Origin: Magnetococcales bacterium
GTDB taxonomy: Bacteria; Pseudomonadota; Magnetococcia; Magnetococcales; UBA8363
DNA: 63,836 nt
NCBI GenBank assembly: GCA_015228815.1
Contig: JADGCV010000027.1
Span: 1 to 63,836 of the forward strand
Direction: 5' to 3'
Under the pieces are notes generated by a model, which ran no database searches, was not told where the DNA came from, and saw only the letters and a list, made by a program, of their open reading frames with translations. Position numbers and translations under genes: made by a program. Below, piece by piece: positions 36,771-45,578 of the stretch; the first letter of the stretch is position 1; each line of letters begins with the position of its first letter.

Positions 36771-37879
36771 AATCGTCCTCCCGACAAGCGGCAGGTCTCC
36801 TCGGGACTGACCAGGGAAGAGATGGCTTCGGAATGGGTGGTCAACAAGAACTGACAGTTGGGACCGATGGTTGGCAGAGCCGAAAGAAGCGCTTGCGCCA
36901 TGGGAGGATGCAAATTAAGGTCGATTTCATCAATCAACACGATGGAGTTGCGAATCCGCATCCGAACGAACTCATAGAGCATCGGAAAGACCGACTGCTC
37001 ACCGGCGGACATCTCTTCGATGTCATAGGTTCGGTTGCCGTCGTTCAGACAGAAGTAATAATCCTCCGCAGTTGGCATCCCACCTCGAAACATGGGCTCC
37101 GGCATGGAGAATGAACGACCTGGGAATATCTTTTTATAGCTGTTTTCAAGCTCCGTCAACCAATCGCTTGCACCACCTGTCAACCGATTCATCATCCATC
37201 CATTGAGGTGCTTCCTCAACCGGGAGACACCGATTGAAAAGTGCTCGTTGCGGCGTAATGTCTGATCGTCATCGGCAAACTGTCCTCGTTTTTTTTCCGG
37301 TTGATCAGGCCGCGGCGAAGCCAAATTCCTGTATTGGTCGAACCAAAAGATACCAGGAAGGCGGGTAAAAAACTCCCTGGCGCCAATAATGCCACGCTTC
37401 ACCAATTGTGTTGCATAATACCGACCGCGAAACTGGAAAATGTGTTCCTGCTGGCCATCGACAATGGAATAATGGCCGCCTTCCAAGCGAACGGTCACCT
37501 TCGTTGCACCACCGGGTTGGACATAACACCCCGCGACAGAATGGCTTCCGTTTCCATACCATAACCGGGCCGCCTCTTGGGTCGCCATGATTTCGTCGTC
37601 GCTGAAATGGACCTCCACCTCGACCACGGGCGTCCCCCATTTCTCATAGCGTCCGGGAACCCACCCTTGCCAATCAAAATCGTTCACATCATGGGTTGTG
37701 TCGGTAATTCTGGACAGGCACAAGGCAATCGCCTGAAGCACAGTCGTTTTTCCCGTGCCATTATCCCCAAGAATCAGGAACGAATCCGAGATGTCATCCG
37801 TCAGTGCGTTCTTGATCTCGATTTCCAGTGTCCCGAATCGTTTAAAATTTTCCAGTTTGACGCGCGAGATTTTCATCAT
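36761..37879 (-). CDS. AAA15/AAA21-type (OLD/SMC-like) ATPase, PARIS AriA-like
   Basis: The 372-residue ABC-type ATPase has KISRVKLENFKRF, Walker A LGDNGTGKTTVLQAIAL (about 38-48), a signature MSAGEQSVFPML (about 290), Walker B SIVLIDEIDLNLHP (about 314-320) and a switch histidine in LLTTHSEA. There is no fused nuclease; the nuclease-like domain is the next gene. The start at 37879 is five bases after GGAG. It is lower in GC than the flanking metabolic genes, as expected of a transferred defence module. It likely senses phage factors and controls the TOPRIM effector. Confidence 0.82.
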   Translation of the reverse strand: MMKISRVKLENFKRFGTLEIEIKNALTDDISDSFLILGDNGTGKTTVLQAIALCLSRITDTTHDVNDFDWQGWVPGRYEKWGTPVVEVEVHFSDDEIMATQEAARLWYGNGSHSVAGCYVQPGGATKVTVRLEGGHYSIVDGQQEHIFQFRGRYYATQLVKRGIIGAREFFTRLPGIFWFDQYRNLASPRPDQPEKKRGQFADDDQTLRRNEHFSIGVSRLRKHLNGWMMNRLTGGASDWLTELENSYKKIFPGRSFSMPEPMFRGGMPTAEDYYFCLNDGNRTYDIEEMSAGEQSVFPMLYEFVRMRIRNSIVLIDEIDLNLHPPMAQALLSALPTIGPNCQFLLTTHSEAISSLVSPEETCRLSGGRLCL

Positions 37880-37906
37880 CCGGTCTCCAATAACCACGGC
37901 ACGGGG

Positions 37907-37935
37907 CCGCCGGGAAGGACTTTGATCATCGCCCC
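37907..37935. repeat. 29-bp direct repeat, left copy
   Basis: CCGCCGGGAAGGA then TTTGATCATCGCCCC recurs with two changes at 38918-38946. The pair brackets the HEPN/MNT genes and lies just upstream of the ATPase start. Confidence 0.7.
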
Positions 37936-38047
37936 CTCTTCATGCCTGAAAAAACGCTGCTCCCGTCACATGAATGTACTGAAGAGAGATTGAAAACCAG
38001 CTGATACGAGATGACCGTTTGTCGAATTTGCGCTGAACCAGCACACT

Positions 38048-38371
38048 CTAAATCTGTTCCCCAATCCGCACCACAACCTTCTCCCGCTCGATGATCTTCC
38101 TGAACGACGCACTGGTCGTCGCCCAATCCACCACATCCACCTTCCAGGGTAAATCAGACTCCGAAAAATCATCCCGCAAATCGCCCTGCACATCCAAACC
38201 GATGGGCTGGTCGGAAATCACGCACAAGTCCAGGTCTGAATATTCCTTCGCGGTCCATTTGACGCGAGAACCAAACGCCCACACCTCATGGTTGGGTACA
38301 TGTTTTTTTAGAATATCCAGTACGATTTGCAGATGGTCTGGACGGATATCAATCGGGGGTTGTTTTCTCAC
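38048..38371 (-). CDS. MNT-type minimal nucleotidyltransferase antitoxin
   Basis: The 107-residue protein has the nucleotidyltransferase motif FGSRVKWTAKEYSDLDL, with GS at 34-35 and aspartates 46 and 48. A third acidic residue follows in KVDVVDW (79). MNT antitoxins neutralise their HEPN partner, in known cases by AMPylating it. The GTG start at 38371 falls within the HEPN gene and overlaps it by 23 bases; the frame stays open to 38422 through lysine-rich sequence that is probably not used. Confidence 0.82.
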   Translation of the reverse strand: MRKQPPIDIRPDHLQIVLDILKKHVPNHEVWAFGSRVKWTAKEYSDLDLCVISDQPIGLDVQGDLRDDFSESDLPWKVDVVDWATTSASFRKIIEREKVVVRIGEQI

Positions 38372-38792
38372 CTCTTTTCGATTTTTTTTTTTGCAGTTGT
38401 TCCAGAAGATAACGGGCCTCATTCAGAAAGGCAGGAATGTACCGAACAACGTCAATGGCCATCATTTCATCACAGGTATGACTGGTCTTGCCTCTGCACT
38501 CCCGGTATTTTTTCCAATCGGTCCAATTCCCCAACAACAGCCCATATTCATTGCCCGTGCGAATCAAATCTGGAAAAAGCATATCATCAATCACATCTGC
38601 CGAAGGAGATGCCGAGGCCAAAAATCTCCTGAGCATTTTGTGACTTATTTCGTAGGTGAATTCAAAGCGTTGTATCAAGCCGTCTCGAATCTGGATATCG
38701 GAGACATCCAGTTGATAACGGCTCAAACCCTCATCGAGCCGCTGAACCGCTCTTTCCAAGGGTGACAGGTCAAGTTCATCCGTCATGGTCAT
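38349..38792 (-). CDS. HEPN-domain toxin (HI0074-like nucleotidyltransferase-partner protein)
   Basis: The 147-residue all-helical protein matches nucleotidyltransferase substrate-binding/HEPN proteins: FEFTYEISHKMLRRFL, then YRECRGKTSHTCDE. The latter carries the HEPN RNase motif RX4H (arginine 100 and histidine 105). It precedes and overlaps the MNT gene, the standard order of HEPN/MNT toxin-antitoxin pairs. The start overlaps the small HsdM-tail gene. The system probably acts as an RNase-based defence or persistence module. Confidence 0.82.
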   Translation of the reverse strand: MTMTDELDLSPLERAVQRLDEGLSRYQLDVSDIQIRDGLIQRFEFTYEISHKMLRRFLASASPSADVIDDMLFPDLIRTGNEYGLLLGNWTDWKKYRECRGKTSHTCDEMMAIDVVRYIPAFLNEARYLLEQLQKKKSKRGEKTTPD

Positions 38793-38971
38793 CGGAACTC
38801 ATACCCCAAGGAACCCAATTTCCGCCGAATCAACTGGTCCAACTCCTGCCCCTTGGCCATCTGCTCGCCCAGCTTTTCGGTCAACTTGCGCATCTTCTCG
38901 GCGAAGGCTTCATCGGACCGCCGGGAAGGATTTCGATCATCGCCCGCCCTTGCGTCGCCAATCTGTTCCAT
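38789..38971 (-). pseudogene. C-terminal remnant of a type I restriction methylase (HsdM)
   Basis: The 60-codon frame encodes FAEKMRKLTEKLGEQMAKGQ and ELDQLIRRKLGSLGYEF, which resembles the extreme C-terminus of HsdM (N6-adenine methylase) proteins. The rest of the methylase and all of HsdS/HsdR are absent; transketolase follows immediately upstream. It overlaps the HEPN gene start by four bases, so it may now act only as a leader for translating the HEPN gene. Confidence 0.55.
38918..38946. repeat. 29-bp direct repeat, right copy
   Basis: Second copy of the repeat at 37907-37935, about 1 kb away, inside the HsdM-tail frame. The two copies could have recombined to bring in or delete the HEPN/MNT cassette. 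Confidence 0.7.
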
Positions 38972-38984
38972 CGGTCAACGGGCT

Positions 38985-41012
38985 TCAGTTTGTTTTATAT
39001 TTTTTCAGCAGAGCCAGAGATTTTGCCAGTGCCACATCAAGGCTGAGTCCAAGTTGTTCCTGGACCGTCTTGTAGGGGGCGGAAGCCCCGAAACGGTTGA
39101 TGCCGAGGACATCGCCGCGAACGCCGACCCATTCGCGCCAACCCAGGGTCACCCCCGCCTCGATGGCCAATCGGGCATGGACCCGGGCCGGAAGGATCTC
39201 CTCCTGATAGGACGCGGGCTGTTCCTTGAAGAGTTCCCAGGAGGGCATCGACAGGACGCGCACCTGGACGTGGCCAAGTTTTGCCAACGCTTCGCGAGTC
39301 TCGACCGCCAGATGAACCTCCGAACCGCTGGCCATGATGATCAGGTCGGGATCCCCGTCGCAATCTTCGAGGATATAGGCCCCCCTGGCAACCATTTCGC
39401 GGGAACGTTCGGTCAATACCGGAAGCGCCTGCCGTGTCAGACAAATGGCGACCGGTCGTTTGTTGGCGATGGCCACCCTCCAGGCCCCAGCCGTTTCGAA
39501 GGCATCGGCAGGACGCAACGTGGTCAAATGGGGGATGAGCCTGAGACTCATGACATGTTCGATCGGTTGATGGGTCGGTCCGTCCTCGCCAACACCGATG
39601 CTGTCATGGCTGAGGACGAAAATGACATGGGTCCCCATGACCGCGGCCAGGCGTATGGCGCCGCGCATGTAGTCGGAAAAGACGAGAAACGTGCCGCAGA
39701 AGGGGACAGTGCCCCCATGCCGGGCGATGCCGTTGGTGATGGCCCCCATGGCATGCTCGCGGATGCCAAAATGGATGTACCGGTCTTCCGAATCCCAGAT
39801 CCAGGTCTGATTGGAATCGGTCAGATCGGCGGAACCGCCGATCATGGCGGGAAGACGGCGGGCAACGGCATTGAGCGCCTTTCCCGAAGCCTGGCGCGTC
39901 GTGACCATCTTGCCGCCGAAATCGATCGTATCAAGCCCCTTGTCCCATCCCTCCGGAAGGACACCGGCCATCCAGTCACGCAATCTTTTCGCCTCCTCGG
40001 GAAAACGGGTGGCGAAAGCCCCAAGACGGGCTTCCCATTCCCCCATGAGTTCCGCCCCCCGTTTGACCATCCTCCGGCAATGATGCAACGCCTCCGCAGG
40101 GACATGAAAAGAGGTTTCCGGCCAATTGTAGAACTGTCGGGTCGCCACCATATCGACCGGCCCCAGAGGCGCGCCATGACTGGCACAGGTCCCGGCCTTC
40201 GGAGACCCATGGCCGATCCGGGTCCGAACCATGATCAACGATGGCCGTTCCTCCTCGGCCTGGGCCGCGCGAACCGCACGTTCGATCGCTTCCATGTCCT
40301 CGCCATCGTCAACGCGCAATACCTGCCATTGATAGGCCTCGAAACGGCCCTTGACATCCTCGCTGAAGGTCAGGCTGGTCGGTCCGTCGATGGTGATCCC
40401 GTTATCGTCATACAGGTAGATCAGCTTTCCCAGGCACAAATGTCCCGCCAGGGAGGCCGCTTCGCATCCCAGACCGACCATCAGGTCGCCATCGGAAACG
40501 ATGGCATAGGTGAAATGATCGACGATGGGAAGAAATTCCTGACGATTGAAGTTCTGCGCCAGATGCCGTTCGGCAATGGCCATGCCCACACCCATGGCAA
40601 AGCCCTGTCCCAGAGGGCCGGTCGTCGTCTCCACGCCAGGAGTCACTCCGAACTCGGGATGGCCCGGCGTGCGACTGCCCCATTGCCGAAACTGTTTGAG
40701 TTCGTCAAGCTCAAGACCAAATCCCGTCATGTACAACAGGGCGTAGAGAAGGGCCGAACCGTGCCCCGGAGAAAGAATGAACCGATCACGATCGGGCCAG
40801 TTGGGATCCTTGGGGTTGTAGCGCATGATCCGCGACCACAGGACATAGGCCATCGGCGCAGTCCCCAGGGGCATGCCGGGATGGCCCGAGCGGGCCTGTT
40901 CCACCTGGTCGGCGGCCAGCATGCGCAGGGTGGTGACACAAAGGCGGTCCAGGTCCGTGTAGGGAAGGATCGAACGGGGTGCTGCGTCGGTGTAAGCGGG
41001 CATGTCTTTCAT
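38985..41012 (-). CDS. tkt: Transketolase
   Basis: Transketolase moves two-carbon units between sugar phosphates in the pentose phosphate pathway and the Calvin cycle, using thiamine diphosphate. The 675-residue protein has [55 protein letters not shown], and the ThDP motif [20 protein letters not shown]. The DxxRxA-type middle domain has [19 protein letters not shown]. The start is uncertain: the ATG at 41012 gives a normal N-terminus, while the frame is open to 41135. A cold-shock gene and a defence island separate it from the Bat operon. Confidence 0.93.
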   Translation of the reverse strand: MKDMPAYTDAAPRSILPYTDLDRLCVTTLRMLAADQVEQARSGHPGMPLGTAPMAYVLWSRIMRYNPKDPNWPDRDRFILSPGHGSALLYALLYMTGFGLELDELKQFRQWGSRTPGHPEFGVTPGVETTTGPLGQGFAMGVGMAIAERHLAQNFNRQEFLPIVDHFTYAIVSDGDLMVGLGCEAASLAGHLCLGKLIYLYDDNGITIDGPTSLTFSEDVKGRFEAYQWQVLRVDDGEDMEAIERAVRAAQAEEERPSLIMVRTRIGHGSPKAGTCASHGAPLGPVDMVATRQFYNWPETSFHVPAEALHHCRRMVKRGAELMGEWEARLGAFATRFPEEAKRLRDWMAGVLPEGWDKGLDTIDFGGKMVTTRQASGKALNAVARRLPAMIGGSADLTDSNQTWIWDSEDRYIHFGIREHAMGAITNGIARHGGTVPFCGTFLVFSDYMRGAIRLAAVMGTHVIFVLSHDSIGVGEDGPTHQPIEHVMSLRLIPHLTTLRPADAFETAGAWRVAIANKRPVAICLTRQALPVLTERSREMVARGAYILEDCDGDPDLIIMASGSEVHLAVETREALAKLGHVQVRVLSMPSWELFKEQPASYQEEILPARVHARLAIEAGVTLGWREWVGVRGDVLGINRFGASAPYKTVQEQLGLSLDVALAKSLALLKKYKTN

Positions 41013-41416
41013 TGGCGGTCCAAAACAGTCGCTATTGTGTGATTTGTTCATGAGGGGTTCCGTCATGGAGGAAAACGGCGCTCGAAAAACCTTACTTCCT
41101 GCCGGCACGGCGGCGGCCATGTTGGAATCGATCACGCTCCGTGGAATTGGTTACTGGTTGAAAAAAAGATTTAAAGTAACCTGGATTCCCGCGACAGGTC
41201 CAGACTTCAAATGAACATGGGTCCCATATTTTTCATTTTCCCCGGGATCGCACACGCAGGCGTTCCGGCAACGCCCGAAGCCCGAACTGCGTCCGATCGA
41301 TCCCGAATAATGGAAAAATGTAAGAAAAAAATGGATAAATTTCATACGGATATTTTTACACCGCCCGCATCGACGGCACTTCATTCGGAACGAAAAACTG
41401 GTTATAGTCGGCTACC
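41013..41416. other. 404-bp divergent intergenic region between tkt and the squalene synthase gene
   Basis: It should hold the promoters of both genes, but I could not assign one with confidence. A 49-codon plus-strand frame (41065-41214, after GAGGGG) has no recognisable similarity and is not called as a gene. The stretch 41300-41360 is A-rich. Confidence 0.4.
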
Positions 41417-42328
41417 ATGTTTCATGCTCCCAACATACCCATCCATCTGGCGGACGATTTCCAGTATTGCCGGGAAATCGTGCGGAAAAACTCGGAACAG
41501 CACTCCCTGGGGTCGCTTCTGGTTCCGCGCAAGCTGCGCCCCTTTCTTTATGCCATCTTTGCCTTCGCCAAGACCGCCGATGACTTTACCGGTCTGCCCG
41601 GTCGCGACGACTCGGCACGATTGCGGTTGCTGGATGATTGGTCGCGACGGCTGTTGCAGGCGGAAGCGGGGGAACCGGACCATCCCATCTTCCGTTCCCT
41701 GGCCCATACCCTCGATGTCACCGCCCTGCCGGCGATCTATCTGCACGAGCTTCTGATCGCCTGCCGGATGAACATCACCAATAAACGGTATGACTGCATC
41801 GGCGAACTGGAAGAATACTGTCGCTATTCCGCCAACCCCATCGGTCGGATCATCATGCACCTGGCAGGAGAGGCGACCCAGGAACCACGACAACCGGTCC
41901 CGCTCAAAATTCGCCTGGCCGATTCGATCTGCACCGCGATGATGTTGACCCATCTGTGGCAGAACCTGGGCCAGGATCCCTGGAGTGGCCGACCGTTGTA
42001 TCTGCCCATCGAGGAAATGAACCGCTTCGGGGTCACCGAGGAAATGATCCTGGCGCGACGTTTCACCCCCATGCTTGGCGACCTGATGCTGCATCTGATC
42101 GGCGATACCCGCCAGTTGTTTCATCGCGGGCAAATGCTGCTCGAAATGGTCCAGTGGCCCCTTCGACTCGAATTGGCCACCATGATCGAACAGGGACAGG
42201 CCATCCTTGACAAGATCGAGGAAAATGGCGGCAACACCCTGCGATCAAAACCGCAACTCTCCCCGTGGAATCGAGTCAATTGTCTGTTTCGCGCCCTCGG
42301 TCGTTCCTCTTCGACCCAACCGCCCTGA
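41417..42328 (+). CDS. hpnC: Squalene synthase HpnC-like
   Basis: HpnC-type enzymes of the trans-isoprenyl diphosphate synthase family act in squalene formation for hopanoids. The 303-residue protein has HSLGSLLVPRKLRPFLYAIF, the first acidic motif as AFAKTADDF, and YCRYSANPIGRIIMHL, typical of HpnC. The second motif reads LTHLWQNLGQDPWSGRPLYL, where the family usually has WQD, so an aspartate is replaced by asparagine. No hpnD or hpnE lies nearby. The start lacks a clear Shine-Dalgarno site. It is convergent with trpA. Confidence 0.82.
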   Translation: MFHAPNIPIHLADDFQYCREIVRKNSEQHSLGSLLVPRKLRPFLYAIFAFAKTADDFTGLPGRDDSARLRLLDDWSRRLLQAEAGEPDHPIFRSLAHTLDVTALPAIYLHELLIACRMNITNKRYDCIGELEEYCRYSANPIGRIIMHLAGEATQEPRQPVPLKIRLADSICTAMMLTHLWQNLGQDPWSGRPLYLPIEEMNRFGVTEEMILARRFTPMLGDLMLHLIGDTRQLFHRGQMLLEMVQWPLRLELATMIEQGQAILDKIEENGGNTLRSKPQLSPWNRVNCLFRALGRSSSTQPP

Positions 42329-42365
42329 CGAACCGGAACAATGGATGGCTCCGAGAAAAATGTCC

Positions 42366-43154
42366 TCATCCCTTGAGCCCGGCAAAAAACCGTCCCACCG
42401 CTTCCGCCCCCTGGGCGCGATGGATTTCGATGGCAGCACTTCCGACCACGGCCAGTTCGACCTTTCCAATCAGACTTTGCACATCCGCCGTCGCGCGAAC
42501 ACCGAACCCCAAAGCCAGGGGAACACCCGTTGCCCGACGGCACCGACCAAGAAAATCCATCAACCGGGGGTCGAATTCGGTATGCTGTCCAGTCACCCCG
42601 CGTCGGGCAACACAGTAAACCAGCCCCGAGGCATGCCGGCCCAGGGTTTCCAGGCGATTCCCGGGCGTCGTCGGAGTAAACAGGTGGATCCAGTCCAGCG
42701 TTCCCTTGCCATGGATCCGACACCATTCCATGGCCGGCCCCGCCTCGTCGAAAGGAAGATCGGGAACGATCAGACCACGGACGCCCATCGCGGCCGCTTC
42801 CTTGATGAAGGATTCCATCCCCCGGGCCAAGAGAATGTTCAAATAAGTCATGATCAGAATGGGAATGGGATAGCGGCGGACGCTCTCGGCAATCAACTTC
42901 AACCCCTCCGCGACACGGAACCCCCCCTTGAGCGACTCCTGATTGGCATGCGCGATCACCGGACCATCGGCGATGGGTTCGGAAAAGGGAATCTGCAATT
43001 CGATGACATGCACCCCCGCCGCCACCATTTGATCCATCACCTTCCGGTTTTCCTCCAGGGACGGATATCCCAACACCAGATGGGACATGATCTGGATGGG
43101 GTCGGAACGCGAACGAATGCATTCCTCAAGGAAACTTGGAGCGGCGGCGGTCAT
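42366..43154 (-). CDS. trpA: Tryptophan synthase alpha chain
   Basis: TrpA cleaves indole-3-glycerol phosphate and passes indole to TrpB. The 262-residue protein has catalytic glutamate in VIELQIPFSEP and aspartate in IADGPVIAHA, then GLIVPDLPFDEA and YCVARRGVTGQH. The family usually has ELGIPFSDP, so two positions next to the active site differ. The ATG at 43154 is six bases after GGAAGGG. It lies 67 bases after trpB on the same strand. Confidence 0.92.
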   Translation of the reverse strand: MTAAAPSFLEECIRSRSDPIQIMSHLVLGYPSLEENRKVMDQMVAAGVHVIELQIPFSEPIADGPVIAHANQESLKGGFRVAEGLKLIAESVRRYPIPILIMTYLNILLARGMESFIKEAAAMGVRGLIVPDLPFDEAGPAMEWCRIHGKGTLDWIHLFTPTTPGNRLETLGRHASGLVYCVARRGVTGQHTEFDPRLMDFLGRCRRATGVPLALGFGVRATADVQSLIGKVELAVVGSAAIEIHRAQGAEAVGRFFAGLKG

Positions 43155-43221
43155 GTTCATCCCTTCCGAGCAAAAAGAAGTATTTTCGAAAATGTGTCCC
43201 ATGGAACAATCGATCGATGTG

Positions 43222-44451
43222 TCAATCGGCGCGGTACTGCCGACTCTTTTCCACGATGAATGCACGCCATCCCGGATCATCGAGGGCGTCGGCGATGGTG
43301 AAGATGTCCTTGTCGCCGCGTCCCGAAAGATTGATGATCACGACCGAATCCGGCGGCATGGAGGAAATTTCGGAGAAGGCGCCGGCAACGGCATGGGTCG
43401 ATTCCAGGGCGCCGATCAATCCTTCGAAACGCATCAGTTTTTTCAGTGCCAGGACGACCTCCTGGTTGTTGGCCGCGGCAAAGCGGACCCGCCCCCGCTC
43501 ATGAAGATCGGCCAGAATCGGCGATACCCCCACATAGTCCAGTCCGGCGGCCACGGAATGGGTTTCACACATCTGTCCGTCATCGTCCTGGAGGAATCGT
43601 GTCCGGTAACCGTGGGCGACCCCCACCCGGCCATCTCCCGAGGCCAGACGCGCCGCATGGCGTCCCGAGTCAAGCCCCTCCCCACCCGCCTCGACCCCCA
43701 CCAGTTCCACCTGGGGATCCTCCAGGAACCCCTGGAAAATGCCCATGGCATTGGAACCGCCGCCAACACAGGCATAGACCCGGTCCGGAAGACGTCCGGC
43801 CTGCTGGAGAATCTGTTTTCTGGCCTCGATGCCGATGATCGACTGAAACCAGGAAACCATTTCGGGAAAGGGATGCGCCCCACAGGCGGTACCCAGGACA
43901 TAGTGGGTGTCATCCATGCTCCCGACCCAGTCGCGCATGGCCTCGTTGATGGCATCCTTGAGGGTGCGCGAGCCGGAATGGACCGGGACCACATCGGCCC
44001 CCAACTGCTGCATCCAGAAAACGTTGGGGCGTTGCCGCTCCACATCCTTGGCCCCCATGTAGATGACACATTCGAATCCCATGCGCGCCGCCATGGTGGC
44101 GGTGGCGACGCCATGTTGTCCGGCCCCGGTTTCGGCGATGACCCGCCTCTTGCCCATCCGCCGCACCAGCAACCCCTGCCCCATGACGTTGTTGGCCTTG
44201 TGGGCGCCGGTTTGATTCAGATCCTCGCGTTTGATATAGATCTTCCTGCCAAAATGTCGTGACAGATTTTCCGCGAAGGTCAGAGGGGTCGGGCGGCCCG
44301 AATAGTTCTCCATCACATCGAGATATTCCCGCCAGAAATGGGGGTCGGCGCGCGCCTCTTCATAGGAGGCGGTGAGACGGCGAAAAGTCTCGTGCAGAAT
44401 TTCCGGTATATAAGCCCCGCCAAAGGTGCCAAAATAGCCTTTTTTCATCAT
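43222..44451 (-). CDS. trpB: Tryptophan synthase beta chain
   Basis: TrpB joins indole and serine on PLP. The 409-residue protein has the PLP lysine in TGAHKANN, AETGAGQHGVATATMAARMG, GGGSNAMGIFQGF for phosphate binding and GLDYVGVSPILADL, with ALESTHAV near the C-terminus. Length and ends are normal. It is the first gene of a trpBA pair; trpF and trpC are not in the window. No trp attenuator was recognised in the gap upstream. Confidence 0.95.
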   Translation of the reverse strand: MMKKGYFGTFGGAYIPEILHETFRRLTASYEEARADPHFWREYLDVMENYSGRPTPLTFAENLSRHFGRKIYIKREDLNQTGAHKANNVMGQGLLVRRMGKRRVIAETGAGQHGVATATMAARMGFECVIYMGAKDVERQRPNVFWMQQLGADVVPVHSGSRTLKDAINEAMRDWVGSMDDTHYVLGTACGAHPFPEMVSWFQSIIGIEARKQILQQAGRLPDRVYACVGGGSNAMGIFQGFLEDPQVELVGVEAGGEGLDSGRHAARLASGDGRVGVAHGYRTRFLQDDDGQMCETHSVAAGLDYVGVSPILADLHERGRVRFAAANNQEVVLALKKLMRFEGLIGALESTHAVAGAFSEISSMPPDSVVIINLSGRGDKDIFTIADALDDPGWRAFIVEKSRQYRAD

Positions 44452-44700
44452 CGATCCCTGGATAAGGTTTGGTCCTGGACCGCCCCACTATAGCCCCTTG
44501 CACGGCCTCGGGGAAAGTGAATGCCTCATGGAACGCAAACAACCGATGCCAAACCTGGCTGCGGGGATACGAAGTCAAAACCCCAAGGAGTTGCCCATGA
44601 ACAGGATTTGGCACGATTTTGGCGCATATTTAACAGTAATATATTGTATTTTAATCGGGGTAAAATCGACGAGACATTGCTTTCGCGTTTGGTTGGCAGC

Positions 44701-44865
44701 ATGATTGGGCATATGGCCCACGACGAAAAGGGGGGTGCTGCTTCACTAAAAAGGAGCAGGAAATCGGCAAAACAAGCCGGGAAGTCCGACACACCACCAG
44801 AGGAACACCCTCCTGCCGTGGAAGATCGACTGGAGCCGTTGCCAATTTCAGGAAGTCCTGCATGA
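44701..44865 (+). CDS. Small gene preceding a PIN toxin, possible antitoxin
   Basis: The 54-residue lysine-, proline- and glutamate-rich product (MAHDEKGGAASLKRSRKS near its start) has no recognised domain. It overlaps the PIN gene by four bases (ATGA), so translation is coupled, as is common for antitoxin and toxin. The start is uncertain, because the frame is open upstream to 44521 and no strong Shine-Dalgarno sequence is seen. The region is lower in GC than its neighbours. Confidence 0.4.
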   Translation: MIGHMAHDEKGGAASLKRSRKSAKQAGKSDTPPEEHPPAVEDRLEPLPISGSPA

Positions 44866-45338
44866 AGCCGCGTCTTTACCTGGAAACGAGCATCATCAGC
44901 TACCTGGCTGCGTTACCAAGTCGGGATCTGATCGTTGCCGCCCATCAACAGATCACGCACGAATGGTGGAATGAACGACGTGATCGATACGAACTATACG
45001 TGTCGGAATTGGTCATACAAGAAATTGAAATGGGAAATCGCGATGCAGCGCAAAGACGGTTGTCTCTGGTGGTGTCCGTTCCTGTTTTAAGGCTTGATGA
45101 TGCGACGATCCTGCTTGGTGAGAACTTACACAGGCTTGCGAATCTACCAAAAAAAGCGGAAGCAGACGGATTACATATTGCTTTGGCAGCCTCCCATTGT
45201 ATGGATTTCTTGCTGACGTGGAATTGTCGCCATATCGCAAATGGCAGAACCAAACGTGCTATCGATAACGCATTGCATGCACAAATGATGGTACCTCCTA
45301 TAATCGTCACACCCGAGGAACTGCCAGAGGAAGATTGA
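44862..45338 (+). CDS. PIN-domain ribonuclease toxin (VapC-like)
   Basis: PIN toxins are metal-dependent RNases. The 158-residue protein has the N-terminal strand RLYLETSIISYLAALPS (glutamate in place of the usual first aspartate), the acidic helix ELVIQEIEMG, KAEADGLHIALAASH and FLLTWNCRHIAN. These fit the PIN subfamily often annotated as DUF-type VapC. It is translationally coupled to the small gene before it. A second small gene follows, three bases after its stop. Confidence 0.78.
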   Translation: MKPRLYLETSIISYLAALPSRDLIVAAHQQITHEWWNERRDRYELYVSELVIQEIEMGNRDAAQRRLSLVVSVPVLRLDDATILLGENLHRLANLPKKAEADGLHIALAASHCMDFLLTWNCRHIANGRTKRAIDNALHAQMMVPPIIVTPEELPEED

Positions 45339-45340
45339 AT

Positions 45341-45577
45341 ATGTGGACCGATCCGATTGTTGAAGAAGTTCGTAAAAACCGAGAAGAGTTTGCCGCTCGA
45401 TTCAATTTTGATTTGCGCGCCATGGGTAAAGCATTGCAAGAACGGGAAAAAATATCTTGCAGGAAAATGATTTCCCCGGTTTCGGAAGGTCTGAATGGAA
45501 CCAACGAAATTGTTGAAGAAATTTCTGTTCCGGATATCCGGGGAAATGCCGGGGATACCCATTGTCCAAAGCCGTAG
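45341..45577 (+). CDS. Small partner protein of the PIN toxin
   Basis: The 78-residue protein begins MWTDPIVEEVRKNREEFAAR and continues FNFDLRAMGKALQERE. I recall this opening from small proteins encoded beside this PIN subfamily, and it is a likely antitoxin. The last ~25 residues run into the sequence just before the next gene and may not belong to the original protein. AGAGG lies ten bases before the ATG. Confidence 0.6.
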   Translation: MWTDPIVEEVRKNREEFAARFNFDLRAMGKALQEREKISCRKMISPVSEGLNGTNEIVEEISVPDIRGNAGDTHCPKP

Positions 45578-45578
45578 C

